This document shows, piece by piece, positions 8,359 to 17,604 of a stretch of DNA of 64,000 nt (position 1 is the first letter of the stretch; the number at the start of each line of letters is the position of its first letter). The stretch is from Bacteroidales bacterium UBA5197 (lineage in GTDB: Bacteria > Bacteroidota > Bacteroidia > Bacteroidales > Lentimicrobiaceae). Location of the stretch: assembly GCA_002412885.1 (NCBI GenBank), contig DHVX01000061.1:190638-254637 (forward strand), given 5' to 3'. The position numbers were made by a program, and so were the translations under genes. The notes beneath the pieces are model-generated. The model was not told the DNA's origin. It did not search any database and saw only the letters and a program-made list of their open reading frames with translations.

Positions 8359-8811
8359 ATGAGATGTAAAATATTCACATACGCTGTAGTAGCATTATCA
8401 ATTTTATTGAATGCCTGCGTAAGTTCCTTTAAAGAAAAAGGAATAGACGTGAGTACGCAAAGCATCTGGCAACTTGATGAAAAATCGCATTTAGCTATCC
8501 TTCATCATTGTGTTGATGTTGAATTTACTGAAACTCCTGCTAAATTTATACTGGAAAAGAAAGGTGAAAATCTGCTCTTGAACTTTAATGGGTTGCAATA
8601 TATTTGGGTGGCTCCAGTAAACAATAGACACTTTTATTCCCGCCAGGTAATGAAAACGTCATCAGCAGGAAGGTTTTGTGGTTTCCAGACTGAAATCAGC
8701 ATCTATTTCAGCCTTGACAGAAGTGATCCAAACTTGATAAAAGGAGTTTGGCGAGCAACCACATGTGAATATTGCCCACAAATTAATTTTGTGGCTTATA
8801 GAATAAACTAA
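8359..8811 (+). CDS. Small lipoprotein of unknown function
   Basis: 150 aa. A signal peptide ends in lipobox LLNAC (Cys20), so it is a predicted membrane-anchored lipoprotein. The mature part has several cysteines (one in CGFQTE, a CEYC pair near the C-terminus) and looks beta-rich, with aromatic-rich strands (YIWVAPVNNRHFYSRQ). I do not recognise a family. It follows the ABC ATPase by 17 bp on the same strand and precedes the antiporters by 25 bp, so it is probably co-transcribed with both. Confidence 0.75.
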   Translation: MRCKIFTYAVVALSILLNACVSSFKEKGIDVSTQSIWQLDEKSHLAILHHCVDVEFTETPAKFILEKKGENLLLNFNGLQYIWVAPVNNRHFYSRQVMKTSSAGRFCGFQTEISIYFSLDRSDPNLIKGVWRATTCEYCPQINFVAYRIN

Positions 8812-8836
8812 AAACTTAATTAACAGTTTAAATACC

Positions 8837-10873
8837 ATGAACGATATTAGTTTGCCGATTAATGACAATGTACTTCTATTCCTGGTTTTATTGCTGATAA
8901 TACTATTGGCGCCTATTCTTTCCCGTCAGATTAAACTACCTGGAATAGTTGGGATTATTATTGCTGGTGTTGTAGTTGGCCCCAACGGGTTGAATATAAT
9001 TGCAATGTCATCGGCGATTGAACTTTTGGGGGGAGTCGGTCTGTTGTATATTATGTTATTGGCAGGCTTAGACATAAACCTACTTGATTTTAAGAAAAAT
9101 AAAAACAAAAGTATTGTATTTGGTCTCATAACATTTATAATTCCACAGGTTGTAGGCACATTTATATTCAAGCTGATGGGTTTCTCCTGGACGGCTTCAA
9201 TATTAATTGCCAGCATGTTTGCTTCACACACCTTAGTTGGTTATCCTATAATTACAAAATTAGGCATAGTAAGAAACCGGGCGGTTTTAACAACTGTTGG
9301 TGGGACTATACTGGCAGACACCCTGGCATTATTGGTTTTGGCAGTTGTAGCCCGCTCCGTAAGCGGGGCTCTCGACTTCAATTTCTGGATTTCATTAGCA
9401 ATCTTATCAACCATTTACTTTTTTTCGGTTGTTTATTTGTTACCAATAATTGGAAGACTATTTTTTAGGTTTGTCGATGATGGAATTGTCCAATTCCATT
9501 TTGTTCTTGCTGTTGCTTTTTTGTGCTCATTTTTGGCAAGGTTAATTGGAATTGAACCAATCGTAGGCGCATTTCTTGCAGGCCTTGTACTGAACCGGAT
9601 GATACCTGCGAAAAGTCAATTGATGAACAGGGTGCAGTTTGCCGGCAATTCTATATTTATCCCTTTCTTCTTGCTATACATCGGGATGATTGTTGATGTT
9701 GAAGTTTTGTTAAGATCCCCAGCTTCATGGATAATAATGGCCACCATGCTTGCAACAAATGTGGCTACAAAATTTGCATCTTCTAAAATCACTCAAAAAA
9801 TATTCAAATTTACCAAAGCTGAAGGATGGGTGATTTTTGGCCTCACAACAACCGAAGCCGCTGCCACACTTGCTGCTACACTCGTGGGATACAGACTTGG
9901 AATAATTGGAGATGAAATATTAAATGGGGTAGTTTTGATGATTTTGGTTACATGCATTATTGGGCCTTGGGTAGTAGAGCATTTCGGAAAGAAAATTGCC
10001 AATGAGAACGCAGGCGAGAAATTTGAAAGCGCCAAATTTCCGCATATTTTGGTGCCGCTATCAAATCCTGCAAAGGCCAATTATCTTTTATCAGTGGCAT
10101 TAATTCTTAAAGGCAACACTATAAATCAGATATCGGCACTTTCTGTTATTACAGCGCAAGACAAACTAGATGAAGAAATGGAAAAAGTTGATATGATGCT
10201 GAACAACGTGTCTGATTATGCAATTTCAGCCGGTGTTGAGCTTAATACGCTAAAAAGAATTGATGTTAATATTGCCAATGGCATTCACCGGACGGCTTTG
10301 GAAGAACATGCGGATATATTAATCATCGGATGGAACGGAAAAGTAGCTGCACCGGAGCGTATATTTGGAAGTGTCCTTGACCAATTACTTGAGCAAACAT
10401 CTCAGTCCGTCTTTGTTTGTAAACTGGAGAAATCAATCATGAGTAATTCAAGGATTTCAGCCTTTATTCCAAAATCATCGATTAATGAACCAGGCTTTTA
10501 TGCCCTTTTAAATGTTATTTTTATTTTGTCGAAAGGGCTGAATTGTCCAATTTATTTATCAATGGAAAAGGACTCTGTTGTGATGATCAAATCAATTATA
10601 AAAAATACTAAAAATAATGTTGAAATAAATTTTCAGGTATTATCAGATGATGATGACCAGTTCAAACAGTTTATTTCATCAGTAAAAAAAGATGATCTTT
10701 TAGTAGCGTTTGGAGCCCGTCGGAAAACAATGAGCTGGATGCCTTTTGCAGATAGAATTCCAAAAAAACTTGCAAGCAGTTTTGAAAACTCCAATTTTAT
10801 AATCGCCTATCCGGGAATCTTTTACGATACAGATGATTCAGGCGTTCCCAATAATCTGAAGATAAGTGGATAG
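8837..10873 (+). CDS. CPA2-type cation/proton antiporter with Usp-like tail
   Basis: 678 aa. The N-terminal ~385 residues have 11-13 membrane helices of the Na+/H+ exchanger (KefB/NapA) fold, with conserved stretches GIVGIIIAGVVVGPNGLN, LLYIMLLAGLDINL and VGAFLAGLVLNR. The C-terminal ~270 residues are soluble and resemble two universal-stress-protein folds, the first with HADILIIGWNGK and IFGSVLDQLLEQ, like the GS-rich nucleotide loop of Usp. There is no TrkA-N domain. Likely exchanges Na+ or K+ for H+ in the inner membrane, possibly gated by nucleotide through the tail. It pairs with the related gene that follows. Confidence 0.88.
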   Translation: MNDISLPINDNVLLFLVLLLIILLAPILSRQIKLPGIVGIIIAGVVVGPNGLNIIAMSSAIELLGGVGLLYIMLLAGLDINLLDFKKNKNKSIVFGLITFIIPQVVGTFIFKLMGFSWTASILIASMFASHTLVGYPIITKLGIVRNRAVLTTVGGTILADTLALLVLAVVARSVSGALDFNFWISLAILSTIYFFSVVYLLPIIGRLFFRFVDDGIVQFHFVLAVAFLCSFLARLIGIEPIVGAFLAGLVLNRMIPAKSQLMNRVQFAGNSIFIPFFLLYIGMIVDVEVLLRSPASWIIMATMLATNVATKFASSKITQKIFKFTKAEGWVIFGLTTTEAAATLAATLVGYRLGIIGDEILNGVVLMILVTCIIGPWVVEHFGKKIANENAGEKFESAKFPHILVPLSNPAKANYLLSVALILKGNTINQISALSVITAQDKLDEEMEKVDMMLNNVSDYAISAGVELNTLKRIDVNIANGIHRTALEEHADILIIGWNGKVAAPERIFGSVLDQLLEQTSQSVFVCKLEKSIMSNSRISAFIPKSSINEPGFYALLNVIFILSKGLNCPIYLSMEKDSVVMIKSIIKNTKNNVEINFQVLSDDDDQFKQFISSVKKDDLLVAFGARRKTMSWMPFADRIPKKLASSFENSNFIIAYPGIFYDTDDSGVPNNLKISG

Positions 10874-10939
10874 AATTCTGAATTCATTGAATTCGACAAT
10901 TACATTCTTTGTATTTTTACTCAATTTTACATCTGACCA

Positions 10940-13216
10940 ATGAAGAGATTTAAAAATGCAATTTTCTATATAGGAATTATTGGCGGATTTTCTGCGTTAA
11001 TGTATTGGATTGTTATATTGGGATCAAAATTAGAAAATGGGAAGGAAATCTTAACTTCAAAATCTGAAATTAGTTATTGGGATCAGTTTATTTTTTCTTT
11101 GTTATACAATTTAGAACATCCTCTGGCTGTGCTTTTAGCACAAATTGTCACCATCATTTTTACAGCCCGGGTTTTGGGATGGATATGTAAAAAAATAGGT
11201 CAGCCAATGGTAATTGGAGAGATTGTCGCAGGTATAATTCTTGGACCTTCTTTAATTGGTTTCTACTTTCCGGAATTTTCAACAGCATTATTTCCAGATC
11301 ATTCTTTAAGTAATCTGCAGTTTATCAGCCAAATTGGCCTTATCCTGTTTATGTTTATTATTGGTATGGAGTTGGATTTAAAGGTGCTCAGAAATAAAGC
11401 CCATGATGCGATAGTAATAAGTCATGCAAGTATAATTATTCCATTTGCAATGGGCATGGGTTTGGCTTATTTTATTTATGGTTCATTTGCTCCGGAAGGT
11501 GTACAGTTCTCTTCATTTGGATTATTTATGGGTATTTCAATGAGTGTGACCGCATTTCCCGTACTTGCAAGGATTATTCAGGAACGGGGGATTCATAAAA
11601 CCCGGATAGGAACAATTGTTATAACTTGTGCGGCAGCTGACGATATTACTGCCTGGTCGTTATTGGCAGTTATTATTGCTATTGTTAAAGCCGGCTCATT
11701 TGTGAGTTCCATTTACACTATTTTGTTAGCAATAGGGTATGTACTATTTATGATTAAGATAGTAAGACCTTTTCTTAAGCGTGTGGGTAATATACATTCG
11801 TCCAGAGAAAGCTTAAGCAAATCAATTGTCGCTATCTTTTTCCTTACACTGATTTTATCGGCCTATGCTTCTGAAGTGATCGGGATTCATGCATTGTTTG
11901 GTGCGTTTATGGCAGGTGCAATAATGCCTGATAATGCTAATTTCAGGAGTATTTTTGTCGAAAAAGTGGAAGATATTGCATTGGTTCTTTTATTACCCTT
12001 GTTTTTTGTATATACCGGATTGCGTACTCAAATCGGATTGCTGGACGACCCTTATCTCTGGAAAGTTACTGGCCTGATAATTTTCGTTGCTGTAACAGGT
12101 AAATTTATTGGAAGTGCATTGGCTGCAAAATATGTGGGCCAGAACTGGAAAGACAGTTTAACTATTGGTGCACTAATGAATACCCGCGGTTTAATGGAAT
12201 TGGTAATTTTAAACATTGGGTATGACTTAGGGGTGCTTACTCCCGAAATTTTTGCAATGATGGTGATTATGGCCCTGGTTACAACCTTCATGACTGGCCC
12301 TGCACTTACATTCATAAACTGGGCATTCCAAAGTCCGAAAACAGAAACCGAGCAAGAACTTAGTACAATTGGTAAGTTTAAAATCTTAATTTCATTTGCC
12401 AACCCTGTTCGGGGTGTATCATTATTACGACTGGCTAACAGTCTGGTTAAAAGGCTAAATGGAAATGCATCTGTAACTGTAATGCACTTGTCTCCAAACA
12501 ATGAGATGAATAGCAATAATCTGGAAAATCATGAAAAGAAGAGTTTTGAACCTGTTATTCAGGAATCACTTAATCTTAATCAAAAAATCACTACTCTTTT
12601 TAAGGCTTCAAATGATATTGAAAATGATATAGCTGCGGTGGCCAATAAGGGTGATTTTGATCTTTTACTTATCGGGGTAGGTCAATCAATTTTTGAAGGA
12701 AGTTTATTAGGAAAGATATTTGGGCTAACTACAAAGATTATCAATCCCGATAAAATTATAAATCAAGTCATTGGGAAGGAAAATATTTTTAAAGACACTC
12801 CTTTTGATGAAAGAACTAATTTAATAGTTGCTAAAAGCAATGTTCCAATTGGTGTTCTGATTGACAAAGATTTAAAAAACGTTGATAAAATTGTCATATT
12901 GGTATTTACAGAAAATGACACATACTTAGTTAATTTAGCTCAAAAGCTAATTCATAACTCAGACTCACAGATTACTTTCATAGATGTTAATGGACGAATT
13001 AAGAACACAATTGAAATTAAAGAATCAATAAGAGCAATAGAGCAATCCGCCCCAAATCATGTTAATGTTATAAATAAGAGCGAATTTGACCCAAGTTTTT
13101 TTAACCAACAAAGCTTAATGTTGATAAGTATTAGGGGGTGGAAAAGTTTAATTGATGAAAACAGCACATGGTTAACCAAAATTCCTTCAACATTGATTAT
13201 TAACAATAAACCCTAA
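10940..13216 (+). CDS. CPA2-type cation/proton antiporter with Usp-like tail, second copy
   Basis: 758 aa. One extra N-terminal helix (about 8-28), then the exchanger domain (about 60-460) with GQPMVIGEIVAGIILGPSL, FMFIIGMELDLKVL, CAAADDITAWSLLA (the DD-type ion-binding region) and IHALFGAFMAGAIMP. The soluble tail (about 485-758) contains FDLLLIGVGQSIFEGSLLGK, again Usp-like. The sequence is clearly divergent from the preceding gene, so this is an old pair rather than a recent duplication. The 66-bp gap before it contains three GAATTC copies. Confidence 0.88.
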   Translation: MKRFKNAIFYIGIIGGFSALMYWIVILGSKLENGKEILTSKSEISYWDQFIFSLLYNLEHPLAVLLAQIVTIIFTARVLGWICKKIGQPMVIGEIVAGIILGPSLIGFYFPEFSTALFPDHSLSNLQFISQIGLILFMFIIGMELDLKVLRNKAHDAIVISHASIIIPFAMGMGLAYFIYGSFAPEGVQFSSFGLFMGISMSVTAFPVLARIIQERGIHKTRIGTIVITCAAADDITAWSLLAVIIAIVKAGSFVSSIYTILLAIGYVLFMIKIVRPFLKRVGNIHSSRESLSKSIVAIFFLTLILSAYASEVIGIHALFGAFMAGAIMPDNANFRSIFVEKVEDIALVLLLPLFFVYTGLRTQIGLLDDPYLWKVTGLIIFVAVTGKFIGSALAAKYVGQNWKDSLTIGALMNTRGLMELVILNIGYDLGVLTPEIFAMMVIMALVTTFMTGPALTFINWAFQSPKTETEQELSTIGKFKILISFANPVRGVSLLRLANSLVKRLNGNASVTVMHLSPNNEMNSNNLENHEKKSFEPVIQESLNLNQKITTLFKASNDIENDIAAVANKGDFDLLLIGVGQSIFEGSLLGKIFGLTTKIINPDKIINQVIGKENIFKDTPFDERTNLIVAKSNVPIGVLIDKDLKNVDKIVILVFTENDTYLVNLAQKLIHNSDSQITFIDVNGRIKNTIEIKESIRAIEQSAPNHVNVINKSEFDPSFFNQQSLMLISIRGWKSLIDENSTWLTKIPSTLIINNKP

Positions 13217-13276
13217 CAAACTCTTCTTATCATGAGAAACCAATGGATAAACCTATAATTAACCAACGCTTTTGTT

Positions 13277-13993
13277 TTATACCTTTTGTTTCTCGTATCC
13301 GGGATGGTAAATAAAGATCAGCGAGCCCTCTTTTACGGTGTTAATAAATTCTTCGGTGATTTCGGGTGGGATAGCCGGACAACCCTGACTACGTCCGAGC
13401 CTGCCATTTACTTTGATAAATGATTCTGTAACATAGTCAGCCCCATGTACCACAATGGCTCTATTCCATGCGTTATCGTTGATGTTTTTTTCCAAACCCT
13501 TCAGGCGAAGCGAATTGCCGTGTTTACCAACATAAACCTGATCGGTAAGATAAAACCCCAGGCTGCTTTGATATGATTGTGGAATATTGGAAAAACTCTG
13601 CGCTACATCAGCACCTGTATTTCGTCCATGAGCAACCAGAGAATTGAAAAGTATTTCGCCGGTTTCAAGATTAATTGTCCACAATCGTTTTGCGGTGCTT
13701 GGCAACGAAAAATCGATCAGCGTTACAATACTGCTCTTTGCCAAAGGCATAAATCCCGGCACTTTTTCCTTGAAACTACGGATAAGCGCCGGGCTTAAAT
13801 TATAAGCCAGCACAGGAAGATTAAATGCATCAAACCTGCTGAAAGCAACTTCAGGCTCATCAGCCATGCTTACCGGCATATAGGAATGCAGTACCAGAAT
13901 TGCAGTTAAAAGAAAGATTTTCAATACTTTAAAAAAGCGGTTGTTTTTGATATATCCCATTAATTTTCCCCTTAGGCCTGCAAACCTCGGCAT
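13277..13993 (-). CDS. Murein L,D-transpeptidase catalytic-domain protein (YkuD_2 type)
   Basis: 238 aa as read from 13993. A more likely start is the ATG at 13960, which puts a clean signal peptide (MGYIKNNRFFKVLKIFLL...) at the N-terminus. The catalytic block is AIVVHGADYVTESFI followed by RLGRSQGCPAIP, with the nucleophile Cys at residue 205, which is the YkuD_2 variant of the HxxS(H)G-C signature. Family members sit in the periplasm and act on peptidoglycan cross-links or related substrates. It is convergent with the antiporter gene (60 bp) and lies 42 bp downstream of a second, unrelated L,D-transpeptidase on the same strand. Confidence 0.85.
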   Translation of the reverse strand: MPRFAGLRGKLMGYIKNNRFFKVLKIFLLTAILVLHSYMPVSMADEPEVAFSRFDAFNLPVLAYNLSPALIRSFKEKVPGFMPLAKSSIVTLIDFSLPSTAKRLWTINLETGEILFNSLVAHGRNTGADVAQSFSNIPQSYQSSLGFYLTDQVYVGKHGNSLRLKGLEKNINDNAWNRAIVVHGADYVTESFIKVNGRLGRSQGCPAIPPEITEEFINTVKEGSLIFIYHPGYEKQKV

Positions 13994-14035
13994 TAAATCG
14001 ATGCAAACCTCACTTATTAAGATTTTTTATGATTT

Positions 14036-15757
14036 CTATTTTGCAGGTTTATCTTTCAAAACTTTCAGCATTTCCTTATCCCGCTCATAAATATCGCTTC
14101 GATAATGGATTTTTCCATCAGAACTTCCCCAGGCTGTAAGATAATAGATATAAACTCCAACCGGAGATTTCAGCACAACCGTGCGCTCTGAACCAGAGTT
14201 CATCGACTGACGAATGCGTTCCGGAGTCCAGTCGGGCATATCGGCCATTAACAACTGAGCCAGTTCAAAAGGTTTTTCAATGCGTATGCAACCTGAACTG
14301 AAAGTACGCTCGTCGCGTTTAAAAAGTTCGCGGGTTGGCGTATCATGCAGGTAAACATTGTGTTTATTGGGAAACATAAACTTCACTTTCCCCAAGGCAT
14401 TCGAGGCACCCGGCGCCTGGCGTATGGTGTAACGCATACCATCTCTTCGCCAGTTAACTGTTGAGGGATCAATTGATTTCCCTTTGGAGTCAAAAACTTT
14501 CATGTTTTTACCTGCAAGATATCCGACGCTCTTGCTTACTTCAGGAATAATATCTTTGCGCTGAATGGTAGGCGGCACAGTCCATGAAGGACTCATCACA
14601 AGATAAGTGATTTTAGAATTGAATACCGGTGTTTCACGGTAATTTTTGCCGACAATCGTGCGCATGGTAATCAGTGTATCAGAACCGCGGAAAGCGCCCA
14701 ATGTAAAATCAGCGATGTTCACCATCACATACAGAGGTTCCAGCGAATCAGGCATCCAGCGCATGCGTTCCATATTCACATACAACTGACTTATACGTTC
14801 CTTAACAGGCATATTTAAAGCTTTAAGTGTATTTTTGCCGATTGCACCGTCGGTATTATATCCAAAAAGCTCCTGCAATTTTTTGATGCCTTCTACAGCC
14901 TTCTCATCATATTTATAGATATTGTCGAGCGTATCTGTCTGATACAAACCCAGAAATTCCAGTTTCTTTTTGATGTCGGCAATATAATCAGCTGAATCGC
15001 CGGGTTTGACAGAAAGCATTTTCGGGTTGATTTTTACCGAAAAATCACCTTCCTGCATCTGGTGAAGCTTTATGGCTTCTTTTACCATTGCTTCATAACC
15101 CGGATGAGGCGGATAAAAATTGCGAAACCCGTTTTCTATACTTCCACTGGAAAGGATTTCCTTCAAGTGAACTTCAAAAGGAAGAACTGCTTTGTTGCGG
15201 CGGATTCCCCACAATGCTTCGAGGCTCTCCGGATCGATTTTGCCATGATACAAATGGGAAGCGAGTATAAAGTAGGCATCGCTAAGCAGAAGATCGATGT
15301 TGGCAAGGTAGTTCCCGTTAAATATTAGTGAACTGTCTTTTCTGATTTCATCATACAAGCCGGAGATTTTCGCCAAATGATATTGCCCGGGAATAAGACC
15401 ATGAAATTCAGCACCTTCGATGAATCGCAACATCTGCTGAACCTTACTAAGAGAATCGGGATGAGATATCCACATTGCCATGAAACTGCGATCGATGTAA
15501 TGACCGGGCAGTAAAACCGAGGAATACAGATCAACATCCAACGCCCGGAAACGATCACCCGGCTGACGGTTTTCTATCACTTCGCGAATCAAATCAGCAG
15601 CAGAAATTCTTGCTTCAGCAAACCGGGCGGTTTTTACTTTATTCAGACTATCGAGGCGAAGGGCGGCATAATCAATGGGCTCCTCCGGCTTTTCCACGCG
15701 GCTGTTACATGCAGCCATTAGCAGTATTGAGATAATGAAAACAAGATATCGCATCAT
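14036..15757 (-). CDS. L,D-transpeptidase of the YcbB/LdtD type, lipoprotein
   Basis: 573 aa. Lipoprotein signal MMRYLVFIISILLMAACNSR (Cys17). A scaffold domain is followed by a peptidoglycan-binding domain at about 265-325 (AVEGIKKLQELFGYNTDGAI, then GKNTLKALNM) and a YkuD catalytic domain with YLHDTPTRELFKRDERTFSS followed by GCIRIEKP (nucleophile Cys490). This is the order seen in YcbB/LdtD, which makes 3-3 cross-links in peptidoglycan. The two ATGs at 15757 and 15754 are nearly equivalent. The promoter lies so close that the mRNA leader would be only a few bases. Confidence 0.92.
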   Translation of the reverse strand: MMRYLVFIISILLMAACNSRVEKPEEPIDYAALRLDSLNKVKTARFAEARISAADLIREVIENRQPGDRFRALDVDLYSSVLLPGHYIDRSFMAMWISHPDSLSKVQQMLRFIEGAEFHGLIPGQYHLAKISGLYDEIRKDSSLIFNGNYLANIDLLLSDAYFILASHLYHGKIDPESLEALWGIRRNKAVLPFEVHLKEILSSGSIENGFRNFYPPHPGYEAMVKEAIKLHQMQEGDFSVKINPKMLSVKPGDSADYIADIKKKLEFLGLYQTDTLDNIYKYDEKAVEGIKKLQELFGYNTDGAIGKNTLKALNMPVKERISQLYVNMERMRWMPDSLEPLYVMVNIADFTLGAFRGSDTLITMRTIVGKNYRETPVFNSKITYLVMSPSWTVPPTIQRKDIIPEVSKSVGYLAGKNMKVFDSKGKSIDPSTVNWRRDGMRYTIRQAPGASNALGKVKFMFPNKHNVYLHDTPTRELFKRDERTFSSGCIRIEKPFELAQLLMADMPDWTPERIRQSMNSGSERTVVLKSPVGVYIYYLTAWGSSDGKIHYRSDIYERDKEMLKVLKDKPAK

Positions 15758-15768
15758 ATAATTTTTTA

Positions 15769-15798
15769 CAAAAGTAATGGTTTAGGTTGAAAACCAAA
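15769..15798 (-). promoter_or_regulatory. Promoter of the L,D-transpeptidase gene
   Basis: On the minus strand: TTTG (15795-15798), 18-bp spacer, then TACTTTTG (15769-15776), an exact TTTG-N18-TAnnTTTG Bacteroidota promoter. The ATG at 15757 is 11 bp past the -7 box, which predicts a 5' leader of roughly 5-8 nt. Confidence 0.75.
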
Positions 15799-16090
15799 CA
15801 GCCATAATTACTGTAATGTAGTGTACATTGATCAGATACAAGCTTTAATGAAATCAGACAATAAATTTCCAATTTCCAATTTCTATTGCCCGGATTCTGG
15901 CATTTTATAATTGAATGACCTAAGGAGAGGAAAAGAATTCGGAAGAGCCTGAACTAGTGACAAAGCCACCATTTCAAACTCTCCCGAATCAATAAACTTC
16001 TCCTTAAATTAATTGATCATTTTCGATCGCCTGGAGAAATCTGTTTCTATTGGAGTATTACAACCTGACAAACCTGATTATTTCAGTAAA
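15799..16090. other. Intergenic region between the L,D-transpeptidase gene and glyA
   Basis: No coding signal. It contains a short AATTTCCAATTTCC direct repeat near 15866 and otherwise unremarkable A+T-rich sequence. It is downstream of glyA and upstream of the transpeptidase promoter. No clear intrinsic terminator for glyA was seen. Confidence 0.5.
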
Positions 16091-17371
16091 CTACCAGGCA
16101 AACAGCGGAAATTCACTCATCATTTCGTTCACTTTATCTCGAACAGCATCAATCACGGTTTCATCTTCGATATTGCTCAGCACTTCGTCGATAAGGTCAA
16201 CAATTACGCCCATATGCTCTTCTTTCAGTCCGCGGGAGGTAACGGCTGGCGTACCAACACGAATTCCTGAAGTTGTGAAAGGTGAACGACTATCAAACGG
16301 AACCATATTCTTATTGATGGTAATGTCGGCTTTAACGAGGGTATTTTCTGCGACTTTACCGGTAAGATCGGGGAATTTAGAGCGCAGATCGATAAGCATC
16401 AGGTGATTATCGGTACCGCCGGAAATTACATGGTAACCTTTGGCCACAAAAGCCTGTGCCATTACCTGCGCATTTTTCTTTACCTGAATGATATAATCCA
16501 TAAACTCATCGCTGAGGGCTTCGCCAAAAGCAACCGCTTTGGATGCAATTACATGCTCCAGCGGGCCACCCTGAATTCCAGGGAATACAGCAGAATCAAG
16601 CAGTGCAGACATCATTTTGGTTTCACCTTTCGGAGTTTTTAATCCCCATGGGTTTTCAAAATCCTTACCCATAAGAATCAGGCCGCCACGCGGGCCACGC
16701 AGGGTTTTGTGTGTTGTGGTGGTTACAAAATGGCAATAAGGAACCGGATCGTTCAATAGTCCGCGGGCAATCATTCCGGCAGGATGCGCAATATCAGCAA
16801 GCAGCAATGCTCCGATTTTATCTGCAATTTCGCGCATACGTTTGTAATCCCAGTCACGTGAATATGCTGATGCACCGGCAATAATGAGCTTAGGTTTCGT
16901 TTCGAGCGCAACCGCTTCCATCTTATCGTAATTGATCATTCCGGTTTCTTCCTCAACACCATAAGCAACGGGTTTGTAGAGGATTCCTGATGAATTTACA
17001 GGCGAACCATGCGAAAGGTGACCTCCATGAGCCAGATTAAGTCCCATAAAAGTATCGCCGGGCTTCAGAACAGCCATCAATACAGCCATATTGGCCTGAG
17101 CACCCGAATGCGGTTGTACATTTGCCCACTCTGCTCCAAATAAAGCTTTTGCACGATCAATGGCCAATTGCTCGGTCTGATCAACAATCTGACAGCCTCC
17201 GTAGTATCGTTTGCCTGGATAACCTTCAGCATACTTATTGGTTAGTACCGAGCCCATGGCGTCGAGTACCTGCTGACTGACAAAATTTTCAGAAGCAATC
17301 AGCTCAATGCCATGCATCTGGCGTTCCTTTTCCTGCTTGATCAGGTCAAAAACCTGTTTGTCTTTTTTCAT
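16091..17371 (-). CDS. glyA: Serine hydroxymethyltransferase
   Basis: 426 aa, family length. It has the PLP lysine in TTTTHKTLRGPRGG (K222) and the conserved stretches IELIASENFVS, YAEGYPGKRYYGGC and VQPHSGAQANMAVL. It interconverts serine and glycine with tetrahydrofolate and is the main source of one-carbon units. Cytoplasmic. The first ATG gives the normal N-terminus. It appears monocistronic, with its own promoter at 17439-17468 and an untranslated leader of about 60 nt. Confidence 0.97.
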   Translation of the reverse strand: MKKDKQVFDLIKQEKERQMHGIELIASENFVSQQVLDAMGSVLTNKYAEGYPGKRYYGGCQIVDQTEQLAIDRAKALFGAEWANVQPHSGAQANMAVLMAVLKPGDTFMGLNLAHGGHLSHGSPVNSSGILYKPVAYGVEEETGMINYDKMEAVALETKPKLIIAGASAYSRDWDYKRMREIADKIGALLLADIAHPAGMIARGLLNDPVPYCHFVTTTTHKTLRGPRGGLILMGKDFENPWGLKTPKGETKMMSALLDSAVFPGIQGGPLEHVIASKAVAFGEALSDEFMDYIIQVKKNAQVMAQAFVAKGYHVISGGTDNHLMLIDLRSKFPDLTGKVAENTLVKADITINKNMVPFDSRSPFTTSGIRVGTPAVTSRGLKEEHMGVIVDLIDEVLSNIEDETVIDAVRDKVNEMMSEFPLFAW

Positions 17372-17438
17372 GATGGGTAGATATTTTATGTGGTTGATTT
17401 TCCGGCATATGAATCGCGGGATTGCTCCCGAAAACGAT

Positions 17439-17468
17439 GCAAAGGTATAAAAAGTAATTCACCACCAA
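17439..17468 (-). promoter_or_regulatory. glyA promoter
   Basis: On the minus strand: TTTG (17465-17468), 18-bp spacer, TACCTTTG (17439-17446). This exactly fits the Bacteroidota -33/-7 pattern. It predicts transcription start near 17434 and a leader of about 60 nt before the glyA ATG. Confidence 0.75.
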
Positions 17469-17537
17469 AGAAGGCGGTTACTTTTCGTGAACAAAGTCGT
17501 TTTCTTATTTTGAACATGAGTATTTCAGGGTATCCCT

Positions 17538-17580
17538 AAAAAAACAGCCCGCCGTTACAACAAACAGCGGGCTGATTTTT
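17538..17580. terminator. Intrinsic terminator (works in either direction)
   Basis: CAGCCCGC (17545-17552) pairs with GCGGGCTG (17567-17574), giving an 8-bp G+C-rich stem with a 14-nt loop. It is flanked by runs of A on the left and T on the right, so both strands have a U-tract. It lies just past the 3' end of the minus-strand gene ending at 17605 and is most simply the terminator of that gene; it also shields the glyA promoter. Confidence 0.8.
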
Positions 17581-17604
17581 TCCGGAAAAACCGGGATTGC
17601 AATG

